A stretch of 64,000 bases of DNA, taken from positions 62,001 through 126,000 of the forward strand of contig NZ_LWLE01000008.1 of assembly GCF_001905125.1 (NCBI RefSeq), read 5' to 3'. The notes beneath the pieces are model-generated. The model was not told the DNA's origin. It saw only the letters and a program-made list of their open reading frames with translations, and ran no database searches. This DNA is from Streptomyces sp. TSRI0281. Its GTDB lineage: Bacteria > Actinomycetota > Actinomycetes > Streptomycetales > Streptomycetaceae. The first letter of the stretch is position 1; the number at the start of each line of letters is the position of its first letter. This document shows positions 53,601 through 62,332 of this stretch, one piece after another. Position numbers and translations under genes: made by a program.

Positions 53601-54394
53601 GCCTCGTCGACATGTCCGCGCATCCATGCCTCGCGCACCAGGTCCGTGCCGTGCACCCCGCCCCGCGCCTCGGCCTCGTAGCGCAGTGCCCAGCCGGTGA
53701 GCAGGGCCGCACGGCGGAGCGCCTCGGGTGTCGAACCGGGCGCGAGGGCCTCCACCAGCCGGTCCCACAGGTCGTCGCCGTCCCGGCCGGTGAGCCGGGA
53801 CCGGAGGGCGGCGGACAACCCGTGCCCCTCCCCCGGCACGGGTACCGAGTCGGCTCCCGGAACAGGGGCGGGGGTGGGGGTGACCGGACCGCCGCCCGCC
53901 CACGCCCGGTCGGCCAGCGGCAGATCGCAGGCCACGGCCGGGACCCCGTTTCTCGCCGCCCAGCGCAGAGCGACCAGCTCGGGCGAGAAGTCCGCGAACG
54001 GGTAGAAGGCCGGACCCCGTTCGCCTGCCGAGCCGGGCCCGTCGGCGGGCACGGCCGCAAGCGCCACCGGGGCCTCGGTCTCCTCGTGGGCGAGCCAGCC
54101 CAGCCAGGGCTGGAACTCGGCGGGCAGTTCGACGAGGAGGACGTCGGGGGCCGCCGCGTCCAGCAGTGCCGGGAGGGCGGCCGCCAGCGAGGGCGCGTGG
54201 TGGCGCACCCCGATCAGGAACGGCAGCCCGGGTCCGGTCGCCGCGAGGGCCGCCACCGCGGCTTCCCCGGTGCGGGGCCCGGCGGCCGGGCCCCGCACCG
54301 GGGAGGCTGCCGGCGCACCGGCGGTGGGCGGAGCCTCGGCGGTGGGCGGAGCCTCGTGGGTGGACCGCGTCTCGGGGGTGGTCGACTCGCTCAT
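50633..54394 (-). CDS. DUF5682-vWA fusion protein of the MoxR system
   Basis: The 1,253-residue protein joins two parts. The first has the DUF5682 start: LIGVRHHAPSLAAALPAL, DVLLVELPAEFQPWLGWL, AVVVGAFHTPALLP. The last about 160 residues are a CoxE-type vWA domain with an intact MIDAS: TDVSGSMEAS (DxSxS), the Thr in VGGGTHIAAGL, and ISDFEEG (Asp). The middle is helical with no known motif. In other genomes DUF5682 and vWA proteins may be separate genes. The partner MoxR ends 3 bp before it starts. vWA domains clamp substrates for MoxR ATPases through a metal ion. Confidence 0.88.
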   Translation of the reverse strand: MSESTTPETRSTHEAPPTAEAPPTAGAPAASPVRGPAAGPRTGEAAVAALAATGPGLPFLIGVRHHAPSLAAALPALLDAAAPDVLLVELPAEFQPWLGWLAHEETEAPVALAAVPADGPGSAGERGPAFYPFADFSPELVALRWAARNGVPAVACDLPLADRAWAGGGPVTPTPAPVPGADSVPVPGEGHGLSAALRSRLTGRDGDDLWDRLVEALAPGSTPEALRRAALLTGWALRYEAEARGGVHGTDLVREAWMRGHVDEALASGRRPAVVVGAFHTPALLPSAAGGPARDADGHVNGAAGTAACTVSLVPYTYPLLDSRSGYPAGIRDPEWQHTVLDAAGDPAALHEALIRTAVRVCAALREQGHPYGPADGREVVRVAGDLARLRDLPAPGRGELLEAVQTVLGRGETYGTGRAVAAALERVLVGARTGRPAPAAPRSGLGPAVEAETAALSLPGPEDAHEKTPRDLRLDPARSSLDRRRELLLRRLTVCGIPYAQEQGVTGAAGTEGLTTRWQVRWTPATAAMLTAAGTRGVTPGQAAEGVLRQRRAAEHAEGGPTAAQVVRGLTEAAECGLPVLADERLTEVADVLPASGTLPELLTGLDLLDRIDAGHLPGLAAPDDASAPDATATASASARAARTARAAELLTSAAVRQVDGLTGSEEPEDARALLELAQRADRVGGIRLTDALARLAADGTPLIAAAAGAVRVLTGHEEAETFGGRVASWVDGAVDSTSRAALTARLTGVLTVAGPLLTVGAGALDPLLHRVVELEDAAFLARLPALRGGFDTLSPAARDRLLDTVEERLGERVDTLDADDPVESARRTVADLAARELLTGLGLPVPPPVHDERFPPLSGHPAATRPTVTPATASSTEATPARTLTPADRWRLVLGRRPDQLPSGAARLATALDELYGAGHGEGSRGGLPSGSGPRGGREPSFPGVREWSEELAALFGPGVREEVLAAAAVTGRQDVLAELDPAAATPSVELLRTILRYAGGLPEARVAALRPLVCRLVDELTRQLATRLRPALTGTMLARPTRRPGGRLDLPRTLRANLATARRAADGTVQVIPEKPVFRSRGRRSADWRLILVTDVSGSMEASTIWSALTASVLAGVPTLSTHFLAFSTEVVDLTGHVHDPLSLLLEVSVGGGTHIAAGLRHARGLIAVPTRTLVVVISDFEEGAPLGGLLAEVRALVATGCHVLGCASLDDAGRPRYSTGVAGQLVAAGMPVAALSPLELARWIGEKTA

Positions 54395-54397
54395 CCG

Positions 54398-55621
54398 TCA
54401 GTTCTCCAGCACCGAGCGCAGGTCCCACAGGGCACGCCAGGTAGCCGCCCCCTGCTCCGCGCGCCTGCGCACCGGCCCGTCCCAGTACCCCAGCAGCCGT
54501 GCCGCGTCGGCGGGGTCGTCCTTTCGGACGACGCCGAGCAGATGGCCGGGCAGGAGGGAGAGTACGTCCCGGTCGCCGGGGAAGTAGGCGGCGGCCAGGC
54601 CCAGGGAGCCCGCGACGGAGACCGCCTCCGCCGTGCTCATCACCGTGGAGGGGCGCTCGACCTCCCAGCCCTCCACGGAGCGGCCCTCGCGCAGGTCCCG
54701 GAAGGCCGTGACAAGGGCTTCGAGGACCGCGTCGTCCACCTGGTAGGCGGCGCCCACGCGTTCGACGGCTGCCCGCGACTGGCGCCGGACGAGCGCGGTC
54801 TCGGCGTCCACGTCCCCGATGTGGCCCACGGTCTCGAAGTTGAAGCGCCGCTTCAGCGCGGCGGACATCTCCGAGACGCCCCTGTCCCGCAGGTTGGCGG
54901 TGGCGATGAGGGTGAACCCGGGGGCCGCGTGCACCTGGGCGCCCTCGCCGCCCGCGAGTTCGGGGACCGCGATCCGCCGCTCGGAGAGCAGTGACACGAG
55001 GGCGTCCTGGACCTCCGGCAGGCAGCGGGTGACCTCCTCGACGCGGGCGACGGCCCCGCGGGTCATGGCGGTGAGTACCGGGGAGGGCACCAGGGCCTGC
55101 TCGGTGGGGCCCTGGGCGAGCAGCAGCGCGTAGTTCCAGCCGTACTTGAGCTGGTCCTCGGTGGTGCCCGCGGTGCCCTGCACGGTGAGCGCGCTGGTCC
55201 CGCAGACGGCCGCCGACAGCAGCTCGGAGAGCATGGACTTGGCGGTTCCGGGTTCACCCACGAGGAGGAGTCCGCGCTCTCCGGCAAGGGTGACCACGCA
55301 CCGTTCGACCAGGGCGCGCTCGCCGACGAACTTCTGCTCGATCACCAGACGGCGCGGCACCCCGGCTTCGGGCCGGGCGCCCTTCGGCAGGCTCAGTGCC
55401 TCGCCCGCGCTGCCCGTCACGAAGGTGACGACGGCCCGCGGGGTGAGCAGCCAGCCGGGTGGGCGGGGCCCGGAGTCGTGGGCGGCGAGGAAGGCCAGCT
55501 CGGTGGCGTACCGGTCCTCGGGCGGCGTGACCTGGCGGTGCTCCCGGCCGGTTGCCGTCGCCTGGTCCGGGACGCCGCCCGTGGTGGTGCTGTCCATGGT
55601 GGTCGTGGTCTCGTTCGTCAT
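54398..55621 (-). CDS. MoxR-type AAA+ ATPase
   Basis: The 407-residue protein has a Walker A GEPGTAKSM (122-130), a Walker B that reads VARVEEVTRC with Glu195 in the place of Asp, sensor 1 IATANLRDRG (Asn243), and an arginine-finger-like ALKRRFNFE. It is a MoxR ATPase, which with a vWA partner remodels or loads metals into a target protein. The ATG overlaps the stop of the large upstream gene by four bases. The Asp-to-Glu change may slow hydrolysis. Confidence 0.9.
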   Translation of the reverse strand: MTNETTTTMDSTTTGGVPDQATATGREHRQVTPPEDRYATELAFLAAHDSGPRPPGWLLTPRAVVTFVTGSAGEALSLPKGARPEAGVPRRLVIEQKFVGERALVERCVVTLAGERGLLLVGEPGTAKSMLSELLSAAVCGTSALTVQGTAGTTEDQLKYGWNYALLLAQGPTEQALVPSPVLTAMTRGAVARVEEVTRCLPEVQDALVSLLSERRIAVPELAGGEGAQVHAAPGFTLIATANLRDRGVSEMSAALKRRFNFETVGHIGDVDAETALVRRQSRAAVERVGAAYQVDDAVLEALVTAFRDLREGRSVEGWEVERPSTVMSTAEAVSVAGSLGLAAAYFPGDRDVLSLLPGHLLGVVRKDDPADAARLLGYWDGPVRRRAEQGAATWRALWDLRSVLEN

Positions 55622-58600
55622 CGGCGGCGGCCCTTCCGGGTTGCGCGGGTGTCCAGTTCTTCGAAGGCGGGAGTGTCGCCGCCGCGGACCCGTGCCCAGG
55701 CGGCTGCGAACAGCGCGGGCACGGGGAGGTGGGGAAGGGTCCGGGTGGACCCGGCCACGGGGTACAGGCGTTCCTTCCAGGTCTCCAGCGGCAGTCCGGG
55801 GGTGCCGCGTTCGAGCCAGCCGCAGGGGAGGAACAGGGTGCGGCCGGCGCGGGATCGCTTCGCCTCCACGACGAGGTCGGTGGCGGCGAGTTCAGCCCGG
55901 GCCTTCTTGATCCGTGCCGGCTTCCACTCGGTCCAGCGGACGCAGTTGCGGTCCGTCGGGTCGGGCAGGGCGAGCAGCATCAGGTAGAGGGCGGCGGCGT
56001 CCGCGCTCAGGCCGAGGGCGTCGGCTGCCTCGGCCACCAGGTCCGGCACCGCACGCGTCGGGTCCTGGGCCGGGTGGTGCGGGGTGCCGTCGGGGGCACC
56101 CGCCGAGGCCAACGCGTCGGTCTCCTCACCCAGAAGTGCGCGCAGGGCGAGCAGATCACCGGTGCCGTGACGGCCGACGGTGCCCTCGACGAGGCCGAAC
56201 GCCGGGTCGTCGGGGCCTGCCAGGCCGGCCGGGCGGATCAGCAGCTTCTCGTTGCTGCCGTGGCCGGGGGCGAGGAGCAGCGCCGTGCCGGCCCGGACGA
56301 GACCGTCGGCGGCGGCGCCGCCGGACTCGGGGAGCCCGTGGGCGGCGCGGACCACGGGGCCCATCGAGCCCCCCGACTCGGTCCAGTCCAGACCGAGGTC
56401 CAGCACCAGGTCCGGGTCGGCGAGGCGGTCACGCAGGGCCGCGAGCCCGACGGGCAGGTGCGCGCGCAGGGGGTGTCCGTACGGCAGTGTGTGGGCGAGG
56501 GTGCGCAGGGCGGTCAGGGCCGCGGAGACCGCACCGCGTGCGCTCACCCGGCGCAGGCCCGGGCGACCGGTGCCGTCCTGGACATCGGTGCCGTGGGCGA
56601 GCCAGGTCCGGGAGCCCGCGTTGAGGACCAGGTCGACGGCGCTCGGGGTGGTGCCCGACAGGTCGAGGTCGAGTTCCTCGGGGACACGGACGAGGGAGGC
56701 CAGGCGCTCCTGCCAGACCTCGGCGGCGGCCCGGACGTCGGGGCCCGTGGACCACAGCTCGGCCGGGTCCGCGGGCAGCAGTGCCCGGAGCAGGGCGTGC
56801 CGGTCGTCTCGGGGCAGTGCGTCCAGTCTGGCCTGGGCCGCCTCGAAGGCACGTGTCTTCGCCCCGAGCAGCGCGAGCGCCTCGGCGCCGGGCTCCTCGA
56901 CGGCAGCCGACAACAGGGCGGCCGACTGGAGGGGACCGATTCCGGTGGCCGTGTGCATGGCCTCGGCGGCCTCCGGAAGCCAGGGTGCCGGACCCTGCTC
57001 CCGTACCAGGGCGGTGAGCCGGGTGAGCCGGTCGCGGGCGATGCCCTGCCGGTGAACGCGCTCGCGGTCCAGGGTGAAGCCGGGGACGGGACCGAAGGCG
57101 CCGGTCGGATCGTGGTCCAGGGCAAGCCAGCGTGCCGCGTCGTTCCGGGAGTTCCGGTCGCGGTTGGCGATGACCACGACGGTGCGGGCGCCCTTGCGCA
57201 GCACCTGGCCGAGGCGGTGCACGGCCTCGGGGCGTCCCGGCCCGGATGCCCCTCCGACGAACGGCTCGACGAGCTCCACCTGCCGGACCGTGCCCGCCGG
57301 GTCGGCCAGCGGGCCCGCGGCGAGGGTTTCCAGCAGCACGAGGAGCCCGGCGCGGTGCTCGGGGGAGGTGGTCGCCGAGGCGGCCCGGTAGGCCAGTTCG
57401 GGCAGCTTGTCGAGGAGGGAGGTCCAGGTCAGGGAGTCGCCGGGCACGGTGTACTCGTCCCGCTGCCAGCCGTCCGCGGGGGTGAACGGGACCTTGGACG
57501 GCGTGGGCGGTCCGAACGCCGGCTCGCCGCCGAGGACATGGTTGACGGCGAGGATCTGCCGGATCACGGTCCACCGGCTCCCGGCTCCCCACCAGTTGCC
57601 GTGCATCCGCTCGGAGCCCCAGGCGGTGGCGTTCCGCAGGTTCGTGTCGTCGCCGTGCTCGGGCTCGTGATCGAAGAACATGCCCTGGGTGCGCGCGGTG
57701 TTCCGAGGGGTGGCCGACTGCACGGGCTCGGGCGGTTCCAGGTACCGGGCGGCTGCGGCAGCCCGGTCCACCGCGTTCCGGACAAGCCCGGTGACGCCCG
57801 CGAGGAGCCGTACGTCGGTCACCTCGGGCAGCACCCGGGCGACGGCCTCCTGGCTCAGCTCCCGCGACGAGGGCCCGGTGTACTCCTCGACAGCCCGGAA
57901 CGCCTCCAGGTGCCGGGCGACCGCGGCGGCGACCTCCTCGAACAGCTCCCCCGCGCGGGAGTCCGTCAGGTTCCGCAGGGCGATGGAACCCCGCTCGTCC
58001 CTCGGGCGCAGGGCGTGCCAGTAGGCGACGGGAGGCACGTAGGGGGTGCCTGCCGCGTTGTTCCCACCGGAGGAGTCGGTGGTGACGGACCACAGGCTGC
58101 CACCGGTGCCGTCCGTGTCCGCCGGGTGCGCTTCCACGGAGCGGTGGTGCAGGGCCGCGACCGGCCGTGACCCGCCGGGCAGGTTGAGGGCGCCGAGCGG
58201 TATCGGGGAGCCGTCGCCGGGCAGCGGGTGCGGCAGGGTAACCGTGTGGCCGTCGGGGGTGCCGGCGACGATCGAGTGCCCGTCGGCGGGTGCGGCGATG
58301 CCGGGCTCGGTGACCGTGCGGCGGACCCAGCGGCCGAGGACCGTGCCGTCCGTGCCGAACGGGGTGGTCTCCAGACCGGGTTGGAGGGGCAGCACCTGGC
58401 AGTGCTCGGTGAGCAGCCGGGCGCCGTCCCGCACCCCGGAGCGGAGGAAGGCGGGGAGGGATGCGCGGCCGTGCGTGCCGCTGACCGGGTCGTACTCCAG
58501 CCACACCCGCTGCGTGCCCTGGCGGCCTTCCCGCCAGTGGCCGGTGCCGTCGGAGATGACGGCGCGCTGAGGCGGGAGGGAGGTGTCGCCCGCGTGCAGG

Positions 58601-60807
58601 GTCTTGCCGCCGGTGACGCGGCCGCCGCTGGGCAGCGGCAGGCAGACCTCGTCCGAGGGGCCGGAGCCGCCCCAGCGGGGGGTCTGTTCGCCGCCGACGG
58701 TGAACACCTCGGCGGGGCGGTTCGACCAGTAGCCGCGCTGCTTGCCGTCCTCCCACCAGATGACCAGCAACTCGCCGTCGACGTAACGGAAGGCGAACGT
58801 CCGCCAGTGGTCGAGGGGGGCGGGCGGCCGCAGGGTGTGCCGCAGCAGAACGCCTTCCGGGCCGATGACGACGGCCCGTTCGAGAGTGTTCAGGATCAGC
58901 GCCGGCCAGGCGCCGGTGACACCGACGCCCTCCCGCCGGTGGCGCTGCTGACGCGCGGCGGCGGCGGCCTCGGCGGCCAGTTCGGCGTAGGTCTCGTCGA
59001 GCGCGGGCCAGCCCAGTTCGTCGAGGACGCCGGTACGCAGGGTGGAAGCGAGCAGCGGCACGACAGCATGGCCCTTGAGGATTCGCACGGCCTCCGGGGC
59101 GACGTCCGCGATCACGTCGCGGAAGACCGAGAGCCTGCTGAGAGCGGTGTGCAGCGCGGGGAGCCCTCGCGCGGCCGTGTACTCCGCCGCGCGGTCGGTC
59201 AGCCACTCCCGCAGTATTCCGGAGAGCACCGGGTGCGCCGCCAGCTTCGCCATACCGGCGTCGCTCAGCCGCTGACCGTGTCCGTCGCCGAGGCCGCCGA
59301 GGTTCCGGCGCAGAAGGGCGCGGAAGACCGGCCGTTCGGCGACGGCGGTGAGATCCCGTGCGCCGGGCACGGTGTCGGTGAGCCACGGGCCGAACGTGAC
59401 ACCGGGGGGCCGCGCGGTGCCCGTGTCCTGGTCGTCCGGCTCGGCGACGGGGACGCCGGAGGCCAGGCAGAGGTCGAGAAGGTCCAGATCGGCGGTGGGC
59501 TGCCAGCGGCCCTGGAACAGCTCGACGGGGCGCCCGTCGGCGCGCAGCCGGTCCGTCATCCGGGCGGCCAGGTCGAGGGTCTGCGAGCTGCGGGCGGCGG
59601 TGACCCGGTTGCGCCGGCGGTGTGCCTCCCAGCGGGCGAGCCAGTCCGCCGGGGAGACGGACGGGGCGGCGGAGTCGGAGGGAGCGATGCCGGAGGTGTC
59701 AGGGAGGGCGGTCAGCAGGTCCTCGGCGCCGGACTCGGCCAGCAACGCGAGCCAGCCGGATTCGCCGTCCTTGTCCCGGCCGCTCTCGCTGAAGGTCTCC
59801 GGGAAGAAGCCGAGGAGCCGGGCCCGCACGGCCGCATCCCGTCGAGCGAGGGCGATGAGCGCGGAGCGGTAGGCCGCCCAGAACGAGGCGGGGGCGCGGA
59901 CCACTCCCGGGGAGCCGATCAGATCGGCCACCAGGTCGCGTTCGGCGGCCTCGCGGTCCAGCCCGGCGGCCTTGACCAGCGCGCGCACATCCTGCGGCAG
60001 CGCCGCGTACGGCGGCACGCCGGCCGCGCAGCGCTCGACCAGCAGACGGCGGAACTGCGCCCATGCGTCTGCCGGTGCGAGCCGGGCCACCAGGTCCCGC
60101 ACGTACTGACGCAGCGCCTTGACGGTCAGCGCGCCGACGAACGCGAACTCCAGGAAGACCGCCCGCTGCCGGTCCTCGTCCACGACCAGTCCGTGCACCC
60201 GCTCGGCCTCGCGGGCCTTGCCGAAGAACGAGGCGGCGTAGGTGGTGTTCTCGGCCTGGAGGAAGAGGCGTGCCACCTGCTCGTAGTAGGTGGGGAGGAA
60301 GTGGGGCACGGCCCGGCCGAGCCGGGTGCCGAGTGCGTCGAAGCCTTCCTTGGCCGCTCCGGCGCGGGTCCTCGCCTGCCGGCCCAGCCGCTCGATGTCC
60401 TTGACCAGGGCCAGGGCGTGGTGCCCGTTGGCCGGGTCGTTGACCAACGCCCAGGCCGGGAAGCCCAGCGTCTCGCGGCGGACCTGGCCCACGACGGGGG
60501 CCTCGGCGGTCCGGGCCAGCCCGAGGAACTCCAGGGCCAGGTCCTCGGCTTCGCCGAGAGTGCCGGGCACGAGCCGGACCACGGGGCGGTCGCCGAGGGC
60601 GGTGTGCGTGTAGGTGCGGGCGGTCAGTGTGTCGGCGTCGTCCCGGTCGGTCGTACCGACCGGGAGGATCGTGCCGGCGTCCAGCAGGGCCGCCGCGCGG
60701 GCCTCGGCGGCCGGGGTGGAGTCGCTCCCGCCCCGGGCCTGGGCGGGGAGGAACGCCGCCCCCGCTGCCGTCGTGTTCGTATTGGTGTTCGTCGTCGTGG
60801 TGCTCAT
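55618..60807 (-). CDS. Giant MoxR-system protein (about 1,730 residues), DUF4132-like
   Basis: The encoded protein has 1,729 residues. It has a Thr/Asn-rich beginning (MSTTTTNTNTNTTAAG), then long helical repeats, and a C-terminal part with WTEWKPARIKKARAEL. I do not recognise a catalytic motif; I recall DUF4132 or WGR-type giant proteins as neighbours of MoxR and SWIM genes in actinobacteria. The segment SERMHGNWWGAGSRW is the best-conserved looking. The ATG overlaps the stop of the small gene upstream. It may be the scaffold or the effector of the system. Confidence 0.72.
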   Translation of the reverse strand: MSTTTTNTNTNTTAAGAAFLPAQARGGSDSTPAAEARAAALLDAGTILPVGTTDRDDADTLTARTYTHTALGDRPVVRLVPGTLGEAEDLALEFLGLARTAEAPVVGQVRRETLGFPAWALVNDPANGHHALALVKDIERLGRQARTRAGAAKEGFDALGTRLGRAVPHFLPTYYEQVARLFLQAENTTYAASFFGKAREAERVHGLVVDEDRQRAVFLEFAFVGALTVKALRQYVRDLVARLAPADAWAQFRRLLVERCAAGVPPYAALPQDVRALVKAAGLDREAAERDLVADLIGSPGVVRAPASFWAAYRSALIALARRDAAVRARLLGFFPETFSESGRDKDGESGWLALLAESGAEDLLTALPDTSGIAPSDSAAPSVSPADWLARWEAHRRRNRVTAARSSQTLDLAARMTDRLRADGRPVELFQGRWQPTADLDLLDLCLASGVPVAEPDDQDTGTARPPGVTFGPWLTDTVPGARDLTAVAERPVFRALLRRNLGGLGDGHGQRLSDAGMAKLAAHPVLSGILREWLTDRAAEYTAARGLPALHTALSRLSVFRDVIADVAPEAVRILKGHAVVPLLASTLRTGVLDELGWPALDETYAELAAEAAAAARQQRHRREGVGVTGAWPALILNTLERAVVIGPEGVLLRHTLRPPAPLDHWRTFAFRYVDGELLVIWWEDGKQRGYWSNRPAEVFTVGGEQTPRWGGSGPSDEVCLPLPSGGRVTGGKTLHAGDTSLPPQRAVISDGTGHWREGRQGTQRVWLEYDPVSGTHGRASLPAFLRSGVRDGARLLTEHCQVLPLQPGLETTPFGTDGTVLGRWVRRTVTEPGIAAPADGHSIVAGTPDGHTVTLPHPLPGDGSPIPLGALNLPGGSRPVAALHHRSVEAHPADTDGTGGSLWSVTTDSSGGNNAAGTPYVPPVAYWHALRPRDERGSIALRNLTDSRAGELFEEVAAAVARHLEAFRAVEEYTGPSSRELSQEAVARVLPEVTDVRLLAGVTGLVRNAVDRAAAAARYLEPPEPVQSATPRNTARTQGMFFDHEPEHGDDTNLRNATAWGSERMHGNWWGAGSRWTVIRQILAVNHVLGGEPAFGPPTPSKVPFTPADGWQRDEYTVPGDSLTWTSLLDKLPELAYRAASATTSPEHRAGLLVLLETLAAGPLADPAGTVRQVELVEPFVGGASGPGRPEAVHRLGQVLRKGARTVVVIANRDRNSRNDAARWLALDHDPTGAFGPVPGFTLDRERVHRQGIARDRLTRLTALVREQGPAPWLPEAAEAMHTATGIGPLQSAALLSAAVEEPGAEALALLGAKTRAFEAAQARLDALPRDDRHALLRALLPADPAELWSTGPDVRAAAEVWQERLASLVRVPEELDLDLSGTTPSAVDLVLNAGSRTWLAHGTDVQDGTGRPGLRRVSARGAVSAALTALRTLAHTLPYGHPLRAHLPVGLAALRDRLADPDLVLDLGLDWTESGGSMGPVVRAAHGLPESGGAAADGLVRAGTALLLAPGHGSNEKLLIRPAGLAGPDDPAFGLVEGTVGRHGTGDLLALRALLGEETDALASAGAPDGTPHHPAQDPTRAVPDLVAEAADALGLSADAAALYLMLLALPDPTDRNCVRWTEWKPARIKKARAELAATDLVVEAKRSRAGRTLFLPCGWLERGTPGLPLETWKERLYPVAGSTRTLPHLPVPALFAAAWARVRGGDTPAFEELDTRATRKGRRR

Positions 60808-61664
60808 GCCGCCCGCTCCTCGTCCGCCACGTCGCGGCCGGCGTAGAGCGCCGCCGCCATGCGCATGCCCTCGGACCACGCGACAGGGCCGACCTCGGCG
60901 GCCGTCAGCGCGCGCCCCGCAGGTTCGGTCCAGCCCAAGGGGCCCGTCTCGGTGCCGTACTCGTCGTATCCGTCGTGCTCGCCGATCCAGATGCGCGCCT
61001 CGACGGTGACGCTGTCCTCAACGACCGGGCAGACCGCGTATCCGCCGCGCGACCGGTACCCGAGTTGGGTGACGCGGCCGTGCAGGAAGCGGACTTCCTT
61101 GAACACGCCGCCTGCGTAGGTGTCCACGGAGGTGGTGTCCGGGACGAGGTCCGGCGGGCGGCGCCACACCTCGCGGAACAACTGCTCCGCGTTCTGGCGC
61201 ACCCCCAGTTCGACCGCGAACTCCCGCAGCTCGTCGAGGTCGTCGAGGAGAACGGGGTGGGGCACGCTGACGACGTCCGGGGTGATGCGGACCGTGTCGC
61301 CGTCCAGGTCGACGAGACCGAGACCGCGGTCGGGGTCGACATCGCGCAGGAAACCGGCGACCCCACCGTCCACGCCGGTGACCACCACGTCCCGCAGGGC
61401 CGCCTGCCACGCCGGGTCGGGCCAGACCCGGGCGAGCACGGCCGTGGGGACGGGCAACGAACGCACCATCCACTGCTCGACGTCGGTCAGGCACTGCCGT
61501 TCGTGCCGCTCCAGCCACTCGGTCAGCTGCCGGAGTCCGACGACCGCCGGGTCGTCCTTCAAGCCTGCCGGGACGGACTTCAGCCGTCGGCCCTTCCCAT
61601 TGCGGCAGACCACCTTGCCCGCCTCCAGAGCGACTTCGTAGTCGCCCGCCGGAACCCACCCCAT
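60804..61664 (-). CDS. DUF4132-like small protein, first gene of the MoxR operon
   Basis: The 286-residue protein begins MGWVPAGDYEVALEAGKVV and continues GRRLKSVPAGLKDDPAVVGL, a start that I associate with DUF4132 proteins of Streptomyces. A later WSEGMRMAAALYAGRDV segment ends the domain. There is no catalytic motif. GGGAGAAC before the ATG at 61664 is a good ribosome site. All five genes downstream overlap or nearly touch, so its promoter must drive the whole operon. Confidence 0.72.
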   Translation of the reverse strand: MGWVPAGDYEVALEAGKVVCRNGKGRRLKSVPAGLKDDPAVVGLRQLTEWLERHERQCLTDVEQWMVRSLPVPTAVLARVWPDPAWQAALRDVVVTGVDGGVAGFLRDVDPDRGLGLVDLDGDTVRITPDVVSVPHPVLLDDLDELREFAVELGVRQNAEQLFREVWRRPPDLVPDTTSVDTYAGGVFKEVRFLHGRVTQLGYRSRGGYAVCPVVEDSVTVEARIWIGEHDGYDEYGTETGPLGWTEPAGRALTAAEVGPVAWSEGMRMAAALYAGRDVADEERAA

Positions 61665-62332
61665 GCGCTGTTCTCCCCGTTGTTCCGGACGGCCGCCGAA
61701 CCGGCGGCACGCTGATGAAACCCGTCAGCGGCAACGCACCGTGACGAGTGAAAAAGACTCTAGGCGCCACCAGTGACAATGGGTCCGGGCCCCCTCCGCT
61801 TCGCCGTACGGACCCGCACCTCAGCAGGACCGCCCGACGGTGCCCACCGTCCCGCCGAAGCCCGCGACGCCACGGAACCCGCCGGCGCGACGCCCGTCTC
61901 TTCCGCCCCGCTCGCGGAGGACGGTGGAAGGACGACAGGGATTGTCGGGTCAGGGAGCGATCGTGGTGTGGCCGAATGGCGTCGAACAGACGCGGGACGG
62001 GAACCCGCAGACAGACACCAACGACCTGGTGCCCGAGCAGGGCCGGGCACTGCCCGAGCAGGTCCGGGCACTGGCCGAGCAGGTCCGGGCACTGGCCGAG
62101 CACGTCGACGCCGAGCAGGGGGAACAAGCGGAGGCGGGCGTGATCGGCCTGGGCGAGGTCGGCCTGGGCGAGGTCGGCGTCCCTTGGCATGTGAGGTGTC
62201 GCGTCATCGGCCGGGGTGCTCCTGGCGCCCCTTCGGGTGGTTTACGAGCCCTTCGCGGACCGGGCGGCAAGGTGCCTGGAGCATTCGTTTCGGGTCGTGC
62301 CCCACGGCCCGGGGAAGGGATGGTGCACATCG
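61665..62332. other. Gene-free region with tandem repeats between the MoxR operon and a Tat-exported protein gene
   Basis: No frame here looks like a full protein. It holds the promoter of the MoxR operon on the left. A 21-bp tandem repeat is at 62040-62102, and a 15-bp duplication (tcggcctgggcgagg) near 62144-62173. Read on the minus strand the latter gives ADLAQADLAQAD, the pentapeptide-repeat pattern, so a decayed pentapeptide gene is possible. Confidence 0.5.
62040..62102. repeat. 21-bp tandem repeat, three copies
   Basis: Units 62040-62060, 62061-62081 and 62082-62102. Units 2 and 3 are the same (ggtccgggcactggccgagc plus a); unit 1 differs at two bases. The 21-base period keeps the reading frame (seven codons, e.g. 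QVRALAE), which suggests origin in a coiled-coil or repeat-coding sequence. Confidence 0.85.

Noticed and set aside
58228..60846. Plus-strand frame of 872 codons over the giant MoxR-system gene
   Set aside because: Antisense shadow; no protein-like pattern, and the minus-strand gene is coupled by overlaps to its neighbours.
62040..62102. Possible CRISPR-like repeats
   Set aside because: The units are directly adjacent with no spacers and no cas genes are near.
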